Source: Rhizobium sp. BK313 (lineage in GTDB: Bacteria > Pseudomonadota > Alphaproteobacteria > Rhizobiales > Rhizobiaceae). Taken from it: 64,000 nucleotides of DNA. The notes under the pieces were generated by a model. The model had not been told where the DNA came from and searched no databases. It saw nothing but the letters and a program-made list of their open reading frames with translations. Location of the stretch: contig NZ_JACHZQ010000003.1 in assembly GCF_014193655.1 (NCBI RefSeq), forward strand, positions 248,001-312,000, in the 5' to 3' direction. Below, piece after piece: positions 1 through 8,796 of this stretch (position 1 is its first letter; each line of letters opens with the position of its first letter). The position numbers and the translations under genes were made by a program.

Positions 1-2
1 AT

Positions 3-542
3 TTCCTACATTCGGAGATCGCCGATTTCCATCGCATTCCGAATATCCCCGACGACCCCGATCTGGCAATCGAGTCCGGCAGCCGGCTTTGCGAGGAACT
101 GCTGGAACCGCTGGAGGCGACCTTCGGCCGACTGCATATCCGCTCTGGCTATCGAGCGCCTGATGTCAACGCCTTCGGCAACAGGAACGGCTTCAATTGC
201 TCGACCAACGCCCATACCGCCGCGCACCACATTTGGGATATGCGCGATCTCGATGGCTGCATGGGCGCAGCGGTCTGTATCGTCGTGCCATGGTTGATCG
301 ACAATAGCCGCGAGGAGGGCGATTGGCAGAAGCTTGCGTGGTGGATCCACGATCATCTGCCCTATGCCTCGCTCTGCTTCTTCCCGAAATTATGGGCCCT
401 CAACATCCAATGGCACGAGCGGCCGCAACGGACGATCCAGAGCTATGCGCGGCCCCGCGGCATGCTGACCAAGCGCGGCATGGCAAATTGGGAAGGCGAT
501 CATTCCGCCCTCTACGCAGGACTTCCGAAACCGATTATTTGA
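3..542 (+). CDS. Hypothetical protein, N-terminus outside window
   Basis: Only the last 179 residues are visible; the frame is open from the window edge, so the true start is upstream. I do not recognise the family with certainty. The visible part has short conserved-looking runs (SGYRAPDVN, NRNG, NAHT, HIWDMRD, DGCMGA) with spaced His, Asp and Trp residues. These recall metal-binding D-Ala-D-Ala carboxypeptidase-like (M15) folds, but I cannot name catalytic residues, so this is only a suggestion. The gene ends about 50 bases before a convergent acetyltransferase gene, with a RIME-like repeat between them. Confidence 0.75.
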   Translation, partial: FLHSEIADFHRIPNIPDDPDLAIESGSRLCEELLEPLEATFGRLHIRSGYRAPDVNAFGNRNGFNCSTNAHTAAHHIWDMRDLDGCMGAAVCIVVPWLIDNSREEGDWQKLAWWIHDHLPYASLCFFPKLWALNIQWHERPQRTIQSYARPRGMLTKRGMANWEGDHSALYAGLPKPII

Positions 543-544
543 CT

Positions 545-592
545 GGACATGATCCTATCCAAAAACCGCTTCGCGCTTTTTGTGGTCATGCC
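545..592. repeat. Degenerate RIME-like palindromic repeat
   Basis: The segment begins with ACATGATCC and ends with GGTCATGCC around a core AAAACCGCTTCGCGCTTTTT. The same core (AAACCGCTTCGC, or its complement GCGAAGCGGTTT) recurs near 3928, 35408, 37290 and 49188. It fits the family of Rhizobium-specific intergenic mosaic elements. It lies between convergent genes and may also serve as a transcript end. Confidence 0.55.
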
Positions 593-1036
593 TCAAAAGT
601 TGATGCGGTAACGAATGTGTCCGTCGCTCTCGACATAGCTGTCGTAGAGCTTGCGGGCGGTGGCGTTGCTCTCTTCCATATGCCAATAGAGCCGCGCCCA
701 GCCATTCTTCTTGCAGAGGGCGACGAGATCGTCGAGCAGCGCCCGGCCGACGCCCTGACCGCGCGTGCTTTCGTCGACGAACAGGTCTTCCAGATAACAA
801 TCCGGTGCGCGGACCCAAGTCCCTTCATGCGTCAGGCAGAGCGTGAAACCCTTGACCTCGCCATCGACTTCAGCGACGCGCATGAAGATGGCGGACGCCG
901 GATCGAAGACCCGGCGCCATGTCTTGTCGGTGATATCGGGTGCGATTCCGACGCCATAGAAAGCGAGATAGTCGGCCCAGAGCTTGCGCCAGCGGGTTTC
1001 GTCTTCGGGCCTGGCATCGCGGATCACCACGGTCAT
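593..1036 (-). CDS. GNAT family N-acetyltransferase
   Basis: The 147-residue product has the single-domain GNAT layout. The acetyl-CoA pyrophosphate-binding motif is RGQGVGRALL at about residues 92-101, preceded by the beta-4 strand YLEDLFVDE, with a C-terminal N-A-x-x-Y helix segment (NATARKLYDSY). Such proteins move an acetyl group from acetyl-CoA to an amine; the substrate cannot be read from the sequence. The ATG at 1036 has an AGGA ribosome site about nine bases upstream. The next gene on the same strand (aldo/keto reductase) ends 19 bases upstream, so the two may be co-transcribed. Confidence 0.93.
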   Translation of the reverse strand: MTVVIRDARPEDETRWRKLWADYLAFYGVGIAPDITDKTWRRVFDPASAIFMRVAEVDGEVKGFTLCLTHEGTWVRAPDCYLEDLFVDESTRGQGVGRALLDDLVALCKKNGWARLYWHMEESNATARKLYDSYVESDGHIRYRINF

Positions 1037-1055
1037 AGGTTCATTCCTGCCTACG

Positions 1056-2006
1056 TTATTCGCCGGCCTTATCTAGCAGGCCCATGGCTTCGTCGGAAAG
1101 CGAAAGCTTCGCCGAATTGATCAGAGCGTCGAGTTGGCTGAGGCTGGTGGCGCTGGCGATCGGCGCGGTGACGCCCCTTTTGCGCAGCAGCCAGGCGAGA
1201 GCGACATCGGCCGGTGTCGACTTGGTCTCTGCGGCAATGGTATCGAGCGCGGCAAGAATGCGGAAACCCTTGTCGTTGAGGTAAGCCGCGACGCGGTTTT
1301 CACGCGCCCGGCCTTCGGTATCGGCCTTGTTGCGGTATTTGCCGGTGAGGAAGCCGGCCGCAAGGCTGAAATAGGTGATGACGCCGATGTCTTCCTTGAC
1401 GCAGAGGTCCGCGAGCGGGCCTTCGAAGCTTGCACGTTCGTAGAGATTGTATTCCGGCTGCAGCACGTCGTAACGCGGCAGACCCGCTTTCGCGGCGGCA
1501 TCGAAGGAGGCCTGCAACTGCTCGGCATTGAGATTGGAGCAACCGACATGGCGGATCTTGCCCTGCTCCTTCAGCTTGGCATAGGCGCCAAGCGATTCTT
1601 CATGCGGCGTTTCCGGGTCCGGCCAGTGCGAAAGATAGAGATCGATGTAGTCGGTCTGCAGCCGCTTCAGCGAATCCTCGACTGCCTGGAGGATGTAGTC
1701 CGCCTTCAGGCCCTTCTTGCCAGGCCCCATTTCCGAGCCGACCTTGGTGATGACGATCGCCTTGTCGCGGGCAACGCGGCTCTGCTTCAACCACTTGCCG
1801 ATGATCTCTTCGGAATCGCCGCCCTTGTTGCCGGGAACCCAGCGGGAATAGACGTCGGCGGTGTCGATCGTGTTGAAGCCGGCGTCGAAAAAGGCGTCGA
1901 GCAACGCGTAGGAGGTCTTCTCATCGGCCGTCCAGCCGAAGACATTGCCGCCGAAGACGATCGGTGCGGTGAATAGGTCAGTTCGTCCAAGCTTACGCAT
2001 TTCCAT
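1056..2006 (-). CDS. Aldo/keto reductase
   Basis: This is a 316-residue NAD(P)H-dependent oxidoreductase of the AKR (beta/alpha)8-barrel superfamily. Visible hallmarks are the N-terminal MRKLGRTD, the active-site Asp/Tyr region (FNTIDTADVYS), the lysine strand (VITKVG), the YIDLYLSHWPD segment and the cofactor-binding C-terminus with AWLLRKRGVTAPIASATS. It resembles the YajO/voltage-channel beta-like subgroup. I chose the ATG at 2006 because GGAG lies seven bases upstream; the longer reading frame to 2024 adds six residues without support. The substrate is unknown. Confidence 0.93.
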   Translation of the reverse strand: MEMRKLGRTDLFTAPIVFGGNVFGWTADEKTSYALLDAFFDAGFNTIDTADVYSRWVPGNKGGDSEEIIGKWLKQSRVARDKAIVITKVGSEMGPGKKGLKADYILQAVEDSLKRLQTDYIDLYLSHWPDPETPHEESLGAYAKLKEQGKIRHVGCSNLNAEQLQASFDAAAKAGLPRYDVLQPEYNLYERASFEGPLADLCVKEDIGVITYFSLAAGFLTGKYRNKADTEGRARENRVAAYLNDKGFRILAALDTIAAETKSTPADVALAWLLRKRGVTAPIASATSLSQLDALINSAKLSLSDEAMGLLDKAGE

Positions 2007-2118
2007 AATGACTCTCCAAATCACTTGAGCAAAAAACCGGCGCGGAAAAGGACCGGAAGGGGCGGGAACATCGGGGCAAGTTATCGTCCCGTCACAGGAA
2101 ATGCCACTAACGATTATT

Positions 2119-3111
2119 TTATTCGGTCGCTGATCGCCGGTAGTGACTGGGCGGCAGTTCGTTATATTTCGACCAGACGCGCCGCATATGCCGCGGTGAG
2201 GCGAAACCGGATTTTTCCGCCACGCGCTCCATATCCAGCCGCGAATTGGTCAGGACATCGCGGGCGAGCGTCACGCGCATCAGATTGACATAAGCGGTTA
2301 CCGACAGGCCGGCATGCTCCTGAAACAGCCGCGAAATATGCCGCGCGCTCATCGCGCCGATTCCAGCCAGCTCCGAGAGCGACCAGCCATGGGCGGGATC
2401 GGCCATGATCGCATCCTGAACGCGATGAATGGCGGGATGCACATGGTTGCGGCCGCTCAGCCACGGCGAAAGCTGCGGATCGGCGCCGGTGCGGCGCATG
2501 TAGACGACCATGTGGCGGGCGATCGTCAGCGCCGTCATCGGCGAGGTGAGCTTGGAGACGATGTGCAGCATCAGGTCCGTACCGGTGGAGATGCCGGCAC
2601 TGGAATAGCGCTCGCGGTCCTCGACGTAGAGCCGGTTGTCGAGAACGCGCGCAGTCGGAGCATACTGCTGGACCTCCTCGATGCAGGCCGCGTGCGTCGT
2701 GCAGGCATAGCCTTCGAGCAGGCCGGCGCGGGCGGCAAGCACAGCCCCTGAGCAGATGGTGACGAGCGTGACGCCCGGGCGAATCGCCGTTTTTAGCCAA
2801 GTGGCGATGAGCCCATTCTCCTCCTCGATGTCGTCGGCATCGGGCGGCGGCGTGACGCTGCCGGAGACGACGACCAAGGCACCCTCTGGAATGCGATTGG
2901 GCAACGGCAGGAGGTCGGAAAGCGTCAGGCCGATCGAAGTGGTCTGCGTCGGCCGGGCGGCAATGAAACGATAATCGAACAGAATATCCTCCTGTTCGAT
3001 ATTGGCGCGGCGCAGAACCTCCACCGGTCCGGCGACATCCATTAGCAGCGTATAGGGCGGCAGGAGGACATAGACGGGAATGGCCCGAAGGTGCCTGTCC
3101 GTTTGATTCAT
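2119..3111 (-). CDS. GlxA-type AraC family transcriptional regulator (DJ-1/PfpI + HTH)
   Basis: The 330-residue protein has an N-terminal DJ-1/PfpI-like glutamine-amidotransferase fold (residues about 12-185, with the nucleophile-elbow region TICSGAVLAARAGLL) followed by a C-terminal AraC double helix-turn-helix (about 230-325, with SARHISRLFQEHAG and the second helix near ASPRHMRRVW). This is the GlxA arrangement, in which the amidotransferase-like part senses a ligand. Its ATG overlaps the stop of the upstream cysteine hydrolase by four bases (ATGA), so the two are translationally coupled. The regulator probably controls that hydrolase or its pathway; this is inferred from context. Confidence 0.93.
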   Translation of the reverse strand: MNQTDRHLRAIPVYVLLPPYTLLMDVAGPVEVLRRANIEQEDILFDYRFIAARPTQTTSIGLTLSDLLPLPNRIPEGALVVVSGSVTPPPDADDIEEENGLIATWLKTAIRPGVTLVTICSGAVLAARAGLLEGYACTTHAACIEEVQQYAPTARVLDNRLYVEDRERYSSAGISTGTDLMLHIVSKLTSPMTALTIARHMVVYMRRTGADPQLSPWLSGRNHVHPAIHRVQDAIMADPAHGWSLSELAGIGAMSARHISRLFQEHAGLSVTAYVNLMRVTLARDVLTNSRLDMERVAEKSGFASPRHMRRVWSKYNELPPSHYRRSATE

Positions 3112-3674
3112 GCGGCGCTCCTGGTGGTCGCGGCGGCAAGCGCATCTTCCACAGTGGCGATGCGGGCGAAACGGCCTGATAGCACCAGCTCGGTACGCTT
3201 CTTGATGTCGTCGGCACTGAAAACCGTACCGGACGCATGCGTCATCGGGAAAGTCAACGTCGCTTCGGTGACGTAGTCGACTTCATAGCCAAGATCCGAA
3301 GCATGGCGCGTCGTCGTCTCGCAGCATTGCTCGGTGCGGATGCCGGAAACAATCAGTTTGCGGATGCCGTTTTCCACCAGCCAGACGTCGAGGCCGGAAC
3401 CCACCAAAGCGGAATGGCGGGACTTATGGAATACGGCGTCTGCCTCGAGCGCAATCTCCTCGAGCTTGCGAACATACCCGCTCGACAGGCTGAAATGCTC
3501 GTCGCCATCGACATGGAAAATCTGGACCACCGGAATGCCTCGGGCCTTGGCGCCGTCGATCAGCACCTGCAGCCGGTCGACGAAATCGGGCAGGTCGTCG
3601 GTTCGCCAGTAAGGGCGCTGACGAAAGGACTCTTGAACATCGATGACCAGCAAAGCGATATCGGCATGGGACAT
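3108..3674 (-). CDS. Cysteine hydrolase, isochorismatase-like family
   Basis: The 188-residue protein has the isochorismatase-hydrolase fold. The catalytic Asp is in LLVIDVQESF near the N-terminus, a mid-protein Lys is in the FHKSRHSA segment, and the nucleophilic Cys is in SGIRTEQCCETTTRHA. Members hydrolyse amides or vinyl ethers such as nicotinamide or ureido compounds; the substrate here is unknown. I chose the ATG at 3674 because AGGAGA precedes it, whereas the open frame to 3875 runs back through non-coding DNA. It is the first gene of a two-gene unit with the GlxA-type regulator. Confidence 0.93.
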   Translation of the reverse strand: MSHADIALLVIDVQESFRQRPYWRTDDLPDFVDRLQVLIDGAKARGIPVVQIFHVDGDEHFSLSSGYVRKLEEIALEADAVFHKSRHSALVGSGLDVWLVENGIRKLIVSGIRTEQCCETTTRHASDLGYEVDYVTEATLTFPMTHASGTVFSADDIKKRTELVLSGRFARIATVEDALAAATTRSAA

Positions 3675-3911
3675 TTTTGTATCTCCTATGTTTGAAGGAT
3701 AACCGAAGCTAGATCCCAACGGATAGACCCAAAAGCCACATGCTGGACAAAATAGGGACAGATCCGGCCAATGTAGCTTCCGGCATCGCAACGAGTTTTT
3801 GACTTGGCGCCGCTCCATGCCATTGCGCCTCGGGTAAGGGCCGAATAAAGTTGGCTCCGGTTTCATCGCGGGCAAGATGACCTATCGTTTTGCTCTGCCC
3901 ATCAATTTCAT

Positions 3912-3972
3912 AAGGACCCATCCGAAAGCCGCTTCGCGCTTGCCGCCCTGCGGTCGTTTGTTTCGGGATCCT
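3912..3972. repeat. Degenerate RIME-like palindrome
   Basis: AGGACCCATCCGAAAGC on the left is roughly complementary to GTTTCGGGATCCT on the right, around the core GCCGCTTCGCGCTT shared with the other RIME-like copies. It lies in the 316-base region between the divergent cysteine hydrolase and Gfo/Idh genes, where I see no gene and no other clear signal. Confidence 0.45.
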
Positions 3973-3990
3973 GCTCCAGGAGGAAAAGTC

Positions 3991-4977
3991 ATGCTGCGTT
4001 TCGGAATTTTATCGACGGCGAAGATCGGCCGCGAACTGGTCGTGCCGGCTATTCAGGATGCGGAAAATTGTGTGGTGACAGCGGTCGCCAGCCGCGACCT
4101 AGCGCGTGCTCGCGAAATGGCGGATCGTTTCTCCGTTCCGCATGCCTTCGGCTCCTATGAGGAAATGCTGGCCTCCGACACCATCGATGCCGTTTATATT
4201 CCGCTGCCGACCTCGCAACATGTCGAATGGACGATCAAGGCGGCCGATGCTGGCAAGCATGTGCTCTGCGAAAAGCCGATTGCGCTGAAGGCGGACGAGA
4301 TCGACAGCCTGATTGCTGCCCGCGACCGTAGCAAGGTGCTGGTGACGGAAGCCTATATGGTCACCTATGCGCCGGTCTGGCAGAAAGTCCGGTCGCTACT
4401 GGCAGCGGGCGCCATCGGCCGACTCCGCCATATCCAGGGCGCCTTCACATATTTCAACCGCGATGCCGGCAATATGCGCAATATCCCGGAACTCGGCGGT
4501 GGCGGCCTGCCCGACATCGGCGTCTATCCGACGATCAGCACCCGCTTCGTCACCGGTCGCGAACCCCTGCGCATCCAGGCCGTCACAGAACGCGATCCGG
4601 AATTCGGCACGGATATCTACTCCAGCGTGAAAGCCGATTTCGGCGATTTCGAAATGACCTTCTATATCTCGACTCAGATGGCCAACCGCCAGGTCATGGT
4701 CTTCCACGGCACGGACGGTTTCATCGAGGTGAAGTCTCCCTTCAATGCCGATCGCTATGGCGCCGAAGAGCTGGAGCTGACCAATCGGGCCCACTCGGAA
4801 TCGCAGATATTCCGTTTCCCCGACAGCCGTCAGTACAAGCGCGAGGCGGAAGCTTTTGCCTCGGCGGCATTGGGCAAGGGTACTGAAGTCGTGACGCTCG
4901 AAAGCTCGAAGCTCAACCAGAAGGTCATCGACGCCATTTATCGCGCCAGCGAAAAAGACGGCTGGGAACCAGTCTGA
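3991..4977 (+). CDS. Gfo/Idh/MocA family oxidoreductase
   Basis: The 328-residue product is an NAD(P)-dependent dehydrogenase-like protein. It has an N-terminal Rossmann fold (RFGILSTAKIGRE), the family's CEKPIAL motif at about residues 91-97 holding the catalytic Lys, and a C-terminal alpha/beta substrate domain with GGGLPDIGVYP. Relatives oxidise or reduce sugars, inositols or trans-dihydrodiols. I chose the ATG at 3991 because AGGAGG stands nine bases upstream; an extra 38 in-frame codons upstream run through a repeat. It stands alone; nothing nearby suggests the substrate. Confidence 0.93.
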   Translation: MLRFGILSTAKIGRELVVPAIQDAENCVVTAVASRDLARAREMADRFSVPHAFGSYEEMLASDTIDAVYIPLPTSQHVEWTIKAADAGKHVLCEKPIALKADEIDSLIAARDRSKVLVTEAYMVTYAPVWQKVRSLLAAGAIGRLRHIQGAFTYFNRDAGNMRNIPELGGGGLPDIGVYPTISTRFVTGREPLRIQAVTERDPEFGTDIYSSVKADFGDFEMTFYISTQMANRQVMVFHGTDGFIEVKSPFNADRYGAEELELTNRAHSESQIFRFPDSRQYKREAEAFASAALGKGTEVVTLESSKLNQKVIDAIYRASEKDGWEPV

Positions 4978-4986
4978 ACCGGTGTC

Positions 4987-5373
4987 TTAGGGGTTTTCCC
5001 GGCGGCGGAAGACGAAGCGTGAATAGCCGAAAAAGCTGAACGCCGTCGCCGCCGCCGATGCCAGGATCAGTGCGATGATCGGCCGAAGCGTCGGCTCGGA
5101 GACGAGCAGAGAGCTATAAAGCGCGTAGTTCAGCAGCGCTGAAGTGATGCCGACCGAGCCATAGCGAAAGCCCTCGACCGCCAGCGATCGCTCGGAATGG
5201 CCGAAGGTGAAATTGCGGTTGAGGAACCAGGTGGCGAGCAGAGCACTCGGTATGGCAATTGCACGGGCACCAAAAGGGCCGATCGGTGTAAAGCGAAGCA
5301 GAAGCAGCAGAATGCCAGCGTCGACGACAAAGCCGATACCGCCGGCGATCAAGAAGCGGAAGAGCTTTTTCAT
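4987..5373 (-). CDS. GtrA family membrane protein (putative polyprenyl-phosphate-sugar flippase)
   Basis: This 128-residue protein has four predicted membrane helices (about 7-27, 34-53, 72-92 and 98-118) and the GtrA pattern: an N-terminal FLIAGGIGFVVDAGIL and the charged loop WFLNRNFTFG between helices 2 and 3. GtrA proteins are thought to flip undecaprenyl-phosphate-linked sugars to the periplasmic face. Its ATG overlaps the stop of the GT2 gene by four bases, so it is translated with its likely sugar-loading partner. Family assignment is firm; flippase activity is inferred from the family. Confidence 0.9.
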   Translation of the reverse strand: MKKLFRFLIAGGIGFVVDAGILLLLLRFTPIGPFGARAIAIPSALLATWFLNRNFTFGHSERSLAVEGFRYGSVGITSALLNYALYSSLLVSEPTLRPIIALILASAAATAFSFFGYSRFVFRRRENP

Positions 5374-6383
5374 GCTGCTTTGGCTTTCTTCTTCCGACCG
5401 ACCGGCTTTTCAAGCGCTCCTATCGATACCGTCTGGTTGGTCCGTTGCTGACGGGATATAGGCTTTGCCAAACTCATATAATGAATTCGAAGCTGTTCGG
5501 CGCGGGCGCGTGCGACGGAATCGAGGATCAGGCCGGCCGTGAATAGCATGAAGGAAATCATCATCAGCGCCATGGATAGCACCCAGGTCGGCATGCGGGT
5601 GACGAAGCCGGTTTCGAAATATTCGACGAAGACCGGGATCATGAAGCCGATGCTCGCTTCCATGGAGATGGCGCCCAAGATGCCGAAAAAGGCGAAGGGC
5701 CGCGTTTCCTTCATCAGCATCGCGAACATCCAGAGGATTTTCCAGCCGTCGCGGAAGGTCGAAAGCTTGGAATGCGACCCCTCGGGCCTGCGTCCGTAGT
5801 CGAGTTCCAGTTCGCTGACGGGCAGCTTCAGCCGCGAGGCATGCACCGACATTTCCGTCTCGATCTCGAAACCGCCTGAGACGGCCGGGAAGCTCTTGAC
5901 GAAGCGGCGGGAGAAGGCGCGGTAGCCGGAGAAGATGTCGGAAAAGTCGGTGCCGAAGATCGTTCGGTAAAGCCAGTTGAAGATCCGGTTGCCGAAGGCG
6001 TGTCCCTGCCTGCCGGCATCGTCATGCACGCCGCGGCGTGTGCCCACCACCATGTCGGAACCTTCGGTCAAAAGCGTACGGATCAATTCCTCCGCATCCT
6101 CCGGAGCATAGGTGCCGTCGCCATCGGCCATGACATAGATGTCCGCGTCGATATCGGCAAACATGCGGCGCACCACATGCCCCTTGCCCTGTCGACGCTC
6201 GCGCACGACGGTCGCACCCGCGAGCATGGCGTGCAGTGCCGTGCCGTCGGTGGAATTATTGTCGTAAACGTAGATATCAGCCTGCGGTAATGCCTTGCGA
6301 AAACCGCGGACGACGTCGCCGATCGTTGCGGCCTCGTTATAGCAGGGCAGGAGAACGGCGATATTCAGGCTCTCACTCCACAT
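5370..6383 (-). CDS. GT2 family polyprenyl-phosphate glycosyltransferase (GtrB/DPM1-like)
   Basis: The protein has an N-terminal GT-A domain (NIAVLLPCYNEAATIGDVV, then YVMADGDGTY with the metal-binding Asp cluster, and GTRRG) and, after about residue 230, two C-terminal membrane helices. This is the GtrB/dolichyl-phosphate-mannose-synthase layout, which loads a sugar from a nucleotide donor onto a polyprenyl phosphate. I prefer the ATG at 6383 (about 337 residues); the frame stays open to an ATG at 6407 and a GTG at 6416. It is co-transcribed with GtrA and divergent from a GT-C-type membrane protein 198 bases away. The transferred sugar is unknown. Confidence 0.9.
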   Translation of the reverse strand: MWSESLNIAVLLPCYNEAATIGDVVRGFRKALPQADIYVYDNNSTDGTALHAMLAGATVVRERRQGKGHVVRRMFADIDADIYVMADGDGTYAPEDAEELIRTLLTEGSDMVVGTRRGVHDDAGRQGHAFGNRIFNWLYRTIFGTDFSDIFSGYRAFSRRFVKSFPAVSGGFEIETEMSVHASRLKLPVSELELDYGRRPEGSHSKLSTFRDGWKILWMFAMLMKETRPFAFFGILGAISMEASIGFMIPVFVEYFETGFVTRMPTWVLSMALMMISFMLFTAGLILDSVARARAEQLRIHYMSLAKPISRQQRTNQTVSIGALEKPVGRKKKAKAA

Positions 6384-6581
6384 GATCTCTGGCCAATTCT
6401 TACGCATGACTTTCACTAGGGCCCAATGGACAATCCGGAGGAGAACTTATCCTGTGGCGCGTTAATAAGACGCTATGGCTGCGGACGAAAAATGGCCGGT
6501 TGTGATCTCCACGGGAACATTATCGTGATATCGGCTGCGGCATAGTCTCGCTTTACCCTTTCTTGATCGACAGCCGTTAGC

Positions 6582-8462
6582 GTGGCGCCCCTGTATGTCC
6601 TTCAAACACGGGGTTTCATCGAGATGGCGCAGGCGGTGGAAATATCGCGTGGATCGACGTTAACGGTGACGAAGAGGGCGCCTTCGCGTTGGTCGCAGCC
6701 GGGGCTCGTCTCGCTGATCTACGGCGTCGTTGTCATCGTCGCCCTGTTGATCTTCCATCGTCACGCCACGGACTATGTCGGTGCCGACAATGACGACGTC
6801 ATGCGCCTGGTCGAAGTGCGCGATTTTCTTGGCGGTCAGGGCTGGTTTGACATGATGCAATACCGCCTCGGCCTCGATGGCGGCACGCTGATGCATTGGT
6901 CACGCTTCATCGACCTGCCGATCGCTGGCCTGATTGCCTTCTTCCGTCTGTTTCTTGCGCCGGAAAGCGCGGAAGCTGCAGCGCTTACAGTTTGGCCGCT
7001 CATGCTCGTGCTGCCGCTGATGTTCTTCATGGGCGTTGCCGGACGCCGAATTGCCGGTACCGAAGGCATGCATTTCTCGCTTGGCCTGACGTCGCTGTTC
7101 GTTCTGACGACGCGTCGTTTCATGCCCGGCTCGATCGATCATGACAATGTGCAGCTCTGCCTCGTCGCGCTCACCGTTGCCATGCTGGCCGATGAGACCT
7201 ACAGGCCCCGTCACTTCGCCATCGCAGCCATCGCCCTTGCCATCGCCCTCGGCATCGGCGCGGAGACGACGCCGTTCGTCGCCGTCGCCTGCATGGCGGT
7301 CGCGGGCCTCTGGGCCTGGGACGGCGAGATTTTCGCACCCGCCGCCCGGGCCTTCGCCTTGACGCTGACGATCGCCGTCAGCGCCGCGTTCCTTGCACTG
7401 GTGCCGCCGCATCTTTATTCTACCGTTACTTGCGACAATCTCTCGCTGGGCTTCTACAGCATCACCAGTGTCGGGGGCGCCGGCCTGCTGTTATCAGCGC
7501 TGTTTGCCAGCCGTCTGTCGCGCCCGTGGCGCCTGGGGGTGCTGGCCGCCAATGGCATCGCCGTCTTCGCGACGACGCTGGCGATCGCGCCGCAATGCCT
7601 GCGCAATCCGTTGGCTGATCTCGACCCAATGCTGGTGCAACTGTGGCTGAACAGCGTCACCGAGGCGCAGTCGATCTTCGCCTTGTCGCGCCATCAGCCG
7701 GAAACGCTTGGCGCCTTCTACGCCACGGGCTTTCTGGCGATCGTCGTCTGCATCTTCCGCATGTTACGCGGCGAGCGTGTCCGGTTGCATGCCGTTCTAT
7801 TGGCCCTGGTGGCCGTCAATTGGGTTATTGCGCTGGTGCAGGTGCGCGGGGCCGAGTTTTCCAATCTGCTTGCCATTCCGCCGCTGGCGCTGTTGCTTGC
7901 GGAGCTTCGGCGCATCTCGGCGGCGGATACCGAGGATATGGGCGCGGCGTTCTTCTATGTCGCTGCAACGCTGCTCTCTGCGCCCGCCGTCTGGGCAGTC
8001 GGCGGCGCGCTCGCCAACAATGGCATCGCGAATAGTTTCACCGCGGCCCCGGTGGCCAATGCGGACGATACGGGGAATTGCGCCTCGAAAGAAGCGTTCA
8101 CGCCGATAGCCAGCCTCGATCCCGGCGTCGTCTCTGCGCCGTCCAATATGGGCGCGCATATTCTGCGCTTCACGCCGCATCGAGCGTTGTCCGGTCCGTA
8201 TCATCGCGACCAGGGCGGCATGCTGACCGAACTGCATATCGGCCTCGCCGAGCCAAAGGAGGCGGAGGCCTTCCTGCGCGGCGCCCATGTGACGCTGCTG
8301 GCTTTTTGCTCAAGCGATCCGCAGGTAAAGGAAGTTTCGAAACTGAAGCCGGAGGGCCTCTATGCTCAACTCGGCGAGGGGCATGTACCTGCCTATCTCG
8401 AACCGATTCCCGTGGCGGCGAAGTCGGACGTGCAGTTTTTCCGGTTCAAGCCACTGGATTGA
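6582..8462 (+). CDS. Large membrane protein, STT3-like GT-C glycosyltransferase (putative)
   Basis: The product has about 626 residues (GTG start) or 612 (ATG at 6624); neither start has a strong ribosome site. It contains ten or more hydrophobic helices. After the first helix comes a long external loop with ADNDDVMRL (about residues 68-76) and HWSRFIDLP (105-113), and between later helices lies PGSIDHDN (182-189). These match the acidic metal-binding positions and the H-W and D-H-H-like signatures of STT3/PglB-related GT-C enzymes, which use lipid-linked sugars as donors. It is divergent from the GT2-GtrA pair and probably completes a glycosylation module. The acceptor is unknown. Confidence 0.8.
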   Translation: MAPLYVLQTRGFIEMAQAVEISRGSTLTVTKRAPSRWSQPGLVSLIYGVVVIVALLIFHRHATDYVGADNDDVMRLVEVRDFLGGQGWFDMMQYRLGLDGGTLMHWSRFIDLPIAGLIAFFRLFLAPESAEAAALTVWPLMLVLPLMFFMGVAGRRIAGTEGMHFSLGLTSLFVLTTRRFMPGSIDHDNVQLCLVALTVAMLADETYRPRHFAIAAIALAIALGIGAETTPFVAVACMAVAGLWAWDGEIFAPAARAFALTLTIAVSAAFLALVPPHLYSTVTCDNLSLGFYSITSVGGAGLLLSALFASRLSRPWRLGVLAANGIAVFATTLAIAPQCLRNPLADLDPMLVQLWLNSVTEAQSIFALSRHQPETLGAFYATGFLAIVVCIFRMLRGERVRLHAVLLALVAVNWVIALVQVRGAEFSNLLAIPPLALLLAELRRISAADTEDMGAAFFYVAATLLSAPAVWAVGGALANNGIANSFTAAPVANADDTGNCASKEAFTPIASLDPGVVSAPSNMGAHILRFTPHRALSGPYHRDQGGMLTELHIGLAEPKEAEAFLRGAHVTLLAFCSSDPQVKEVSKLKPEGLYAQLGEGHVPAYLEPIPVAAKSDVQFFRFKPLD

Positions 8463-8472
8463 AGGCGGAGGA

Positions 8473-8700
8473 TCAAGCCCGGCGATGCTCCAGCACGTCG
8501 AGCGTGACGAGATAGCCGATGAAGCCGAGATTGTAGCCACCGAGCGCAATGAACAATGTTGTCAGCGGCGGCGGAACCGCGGAGGCGGCAACGGCCGCCA
8601 TGAAGGCGATGCTCACCAAGGCTACGCCCAGGATCGAGCCGATGGTCGAACGCTGCAGGCCGGCCGCAATACCGATGATCATGGCGGTTACGAATATCAT
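8473..8700 (-). CDS. Small multi-span membrane protein
   Basis: The gene encodes 75 residues, mostly hydrophobic, with two or three membrane helices (about 3-18, 22-42 and 46-66) separated by a PPP turn and ending in a charged HRRA tail. I do not recognise a family. The gene is probably real: GGAGGTGGAG stands just upstream of the ATG at 8700, and the hydrophobic pattern is regular. It is convergent with the STT3-like gene, whose stop is 11 bases away. No function can be read from the sequence. Confidence 0.7.
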   Translation of the reverse strand: MIFVTAMIIGIAAGLQRSTIGSILGVALVSIAFMAAVAASAVPPPLTTLFIALGGYNLGFIGYLVTLDVLEHRRA

Positions 8701-8796
8701 CGCTCCACCTCCTCTTTACCAAAAACAAGTTTGCACAGAATTGCATGGGGATGGCTAAGAAAGGCTTTGTTGATAGGGTTAACGCGCGATGAAGCA

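Noticed and set aside
1134..1976. Plus-strand 280-codon frame opposite the aldo/keto reductase
   Set aside because: The minus strand carries the full set of AKR motifs; the plus-strand product has no recognisable domain.
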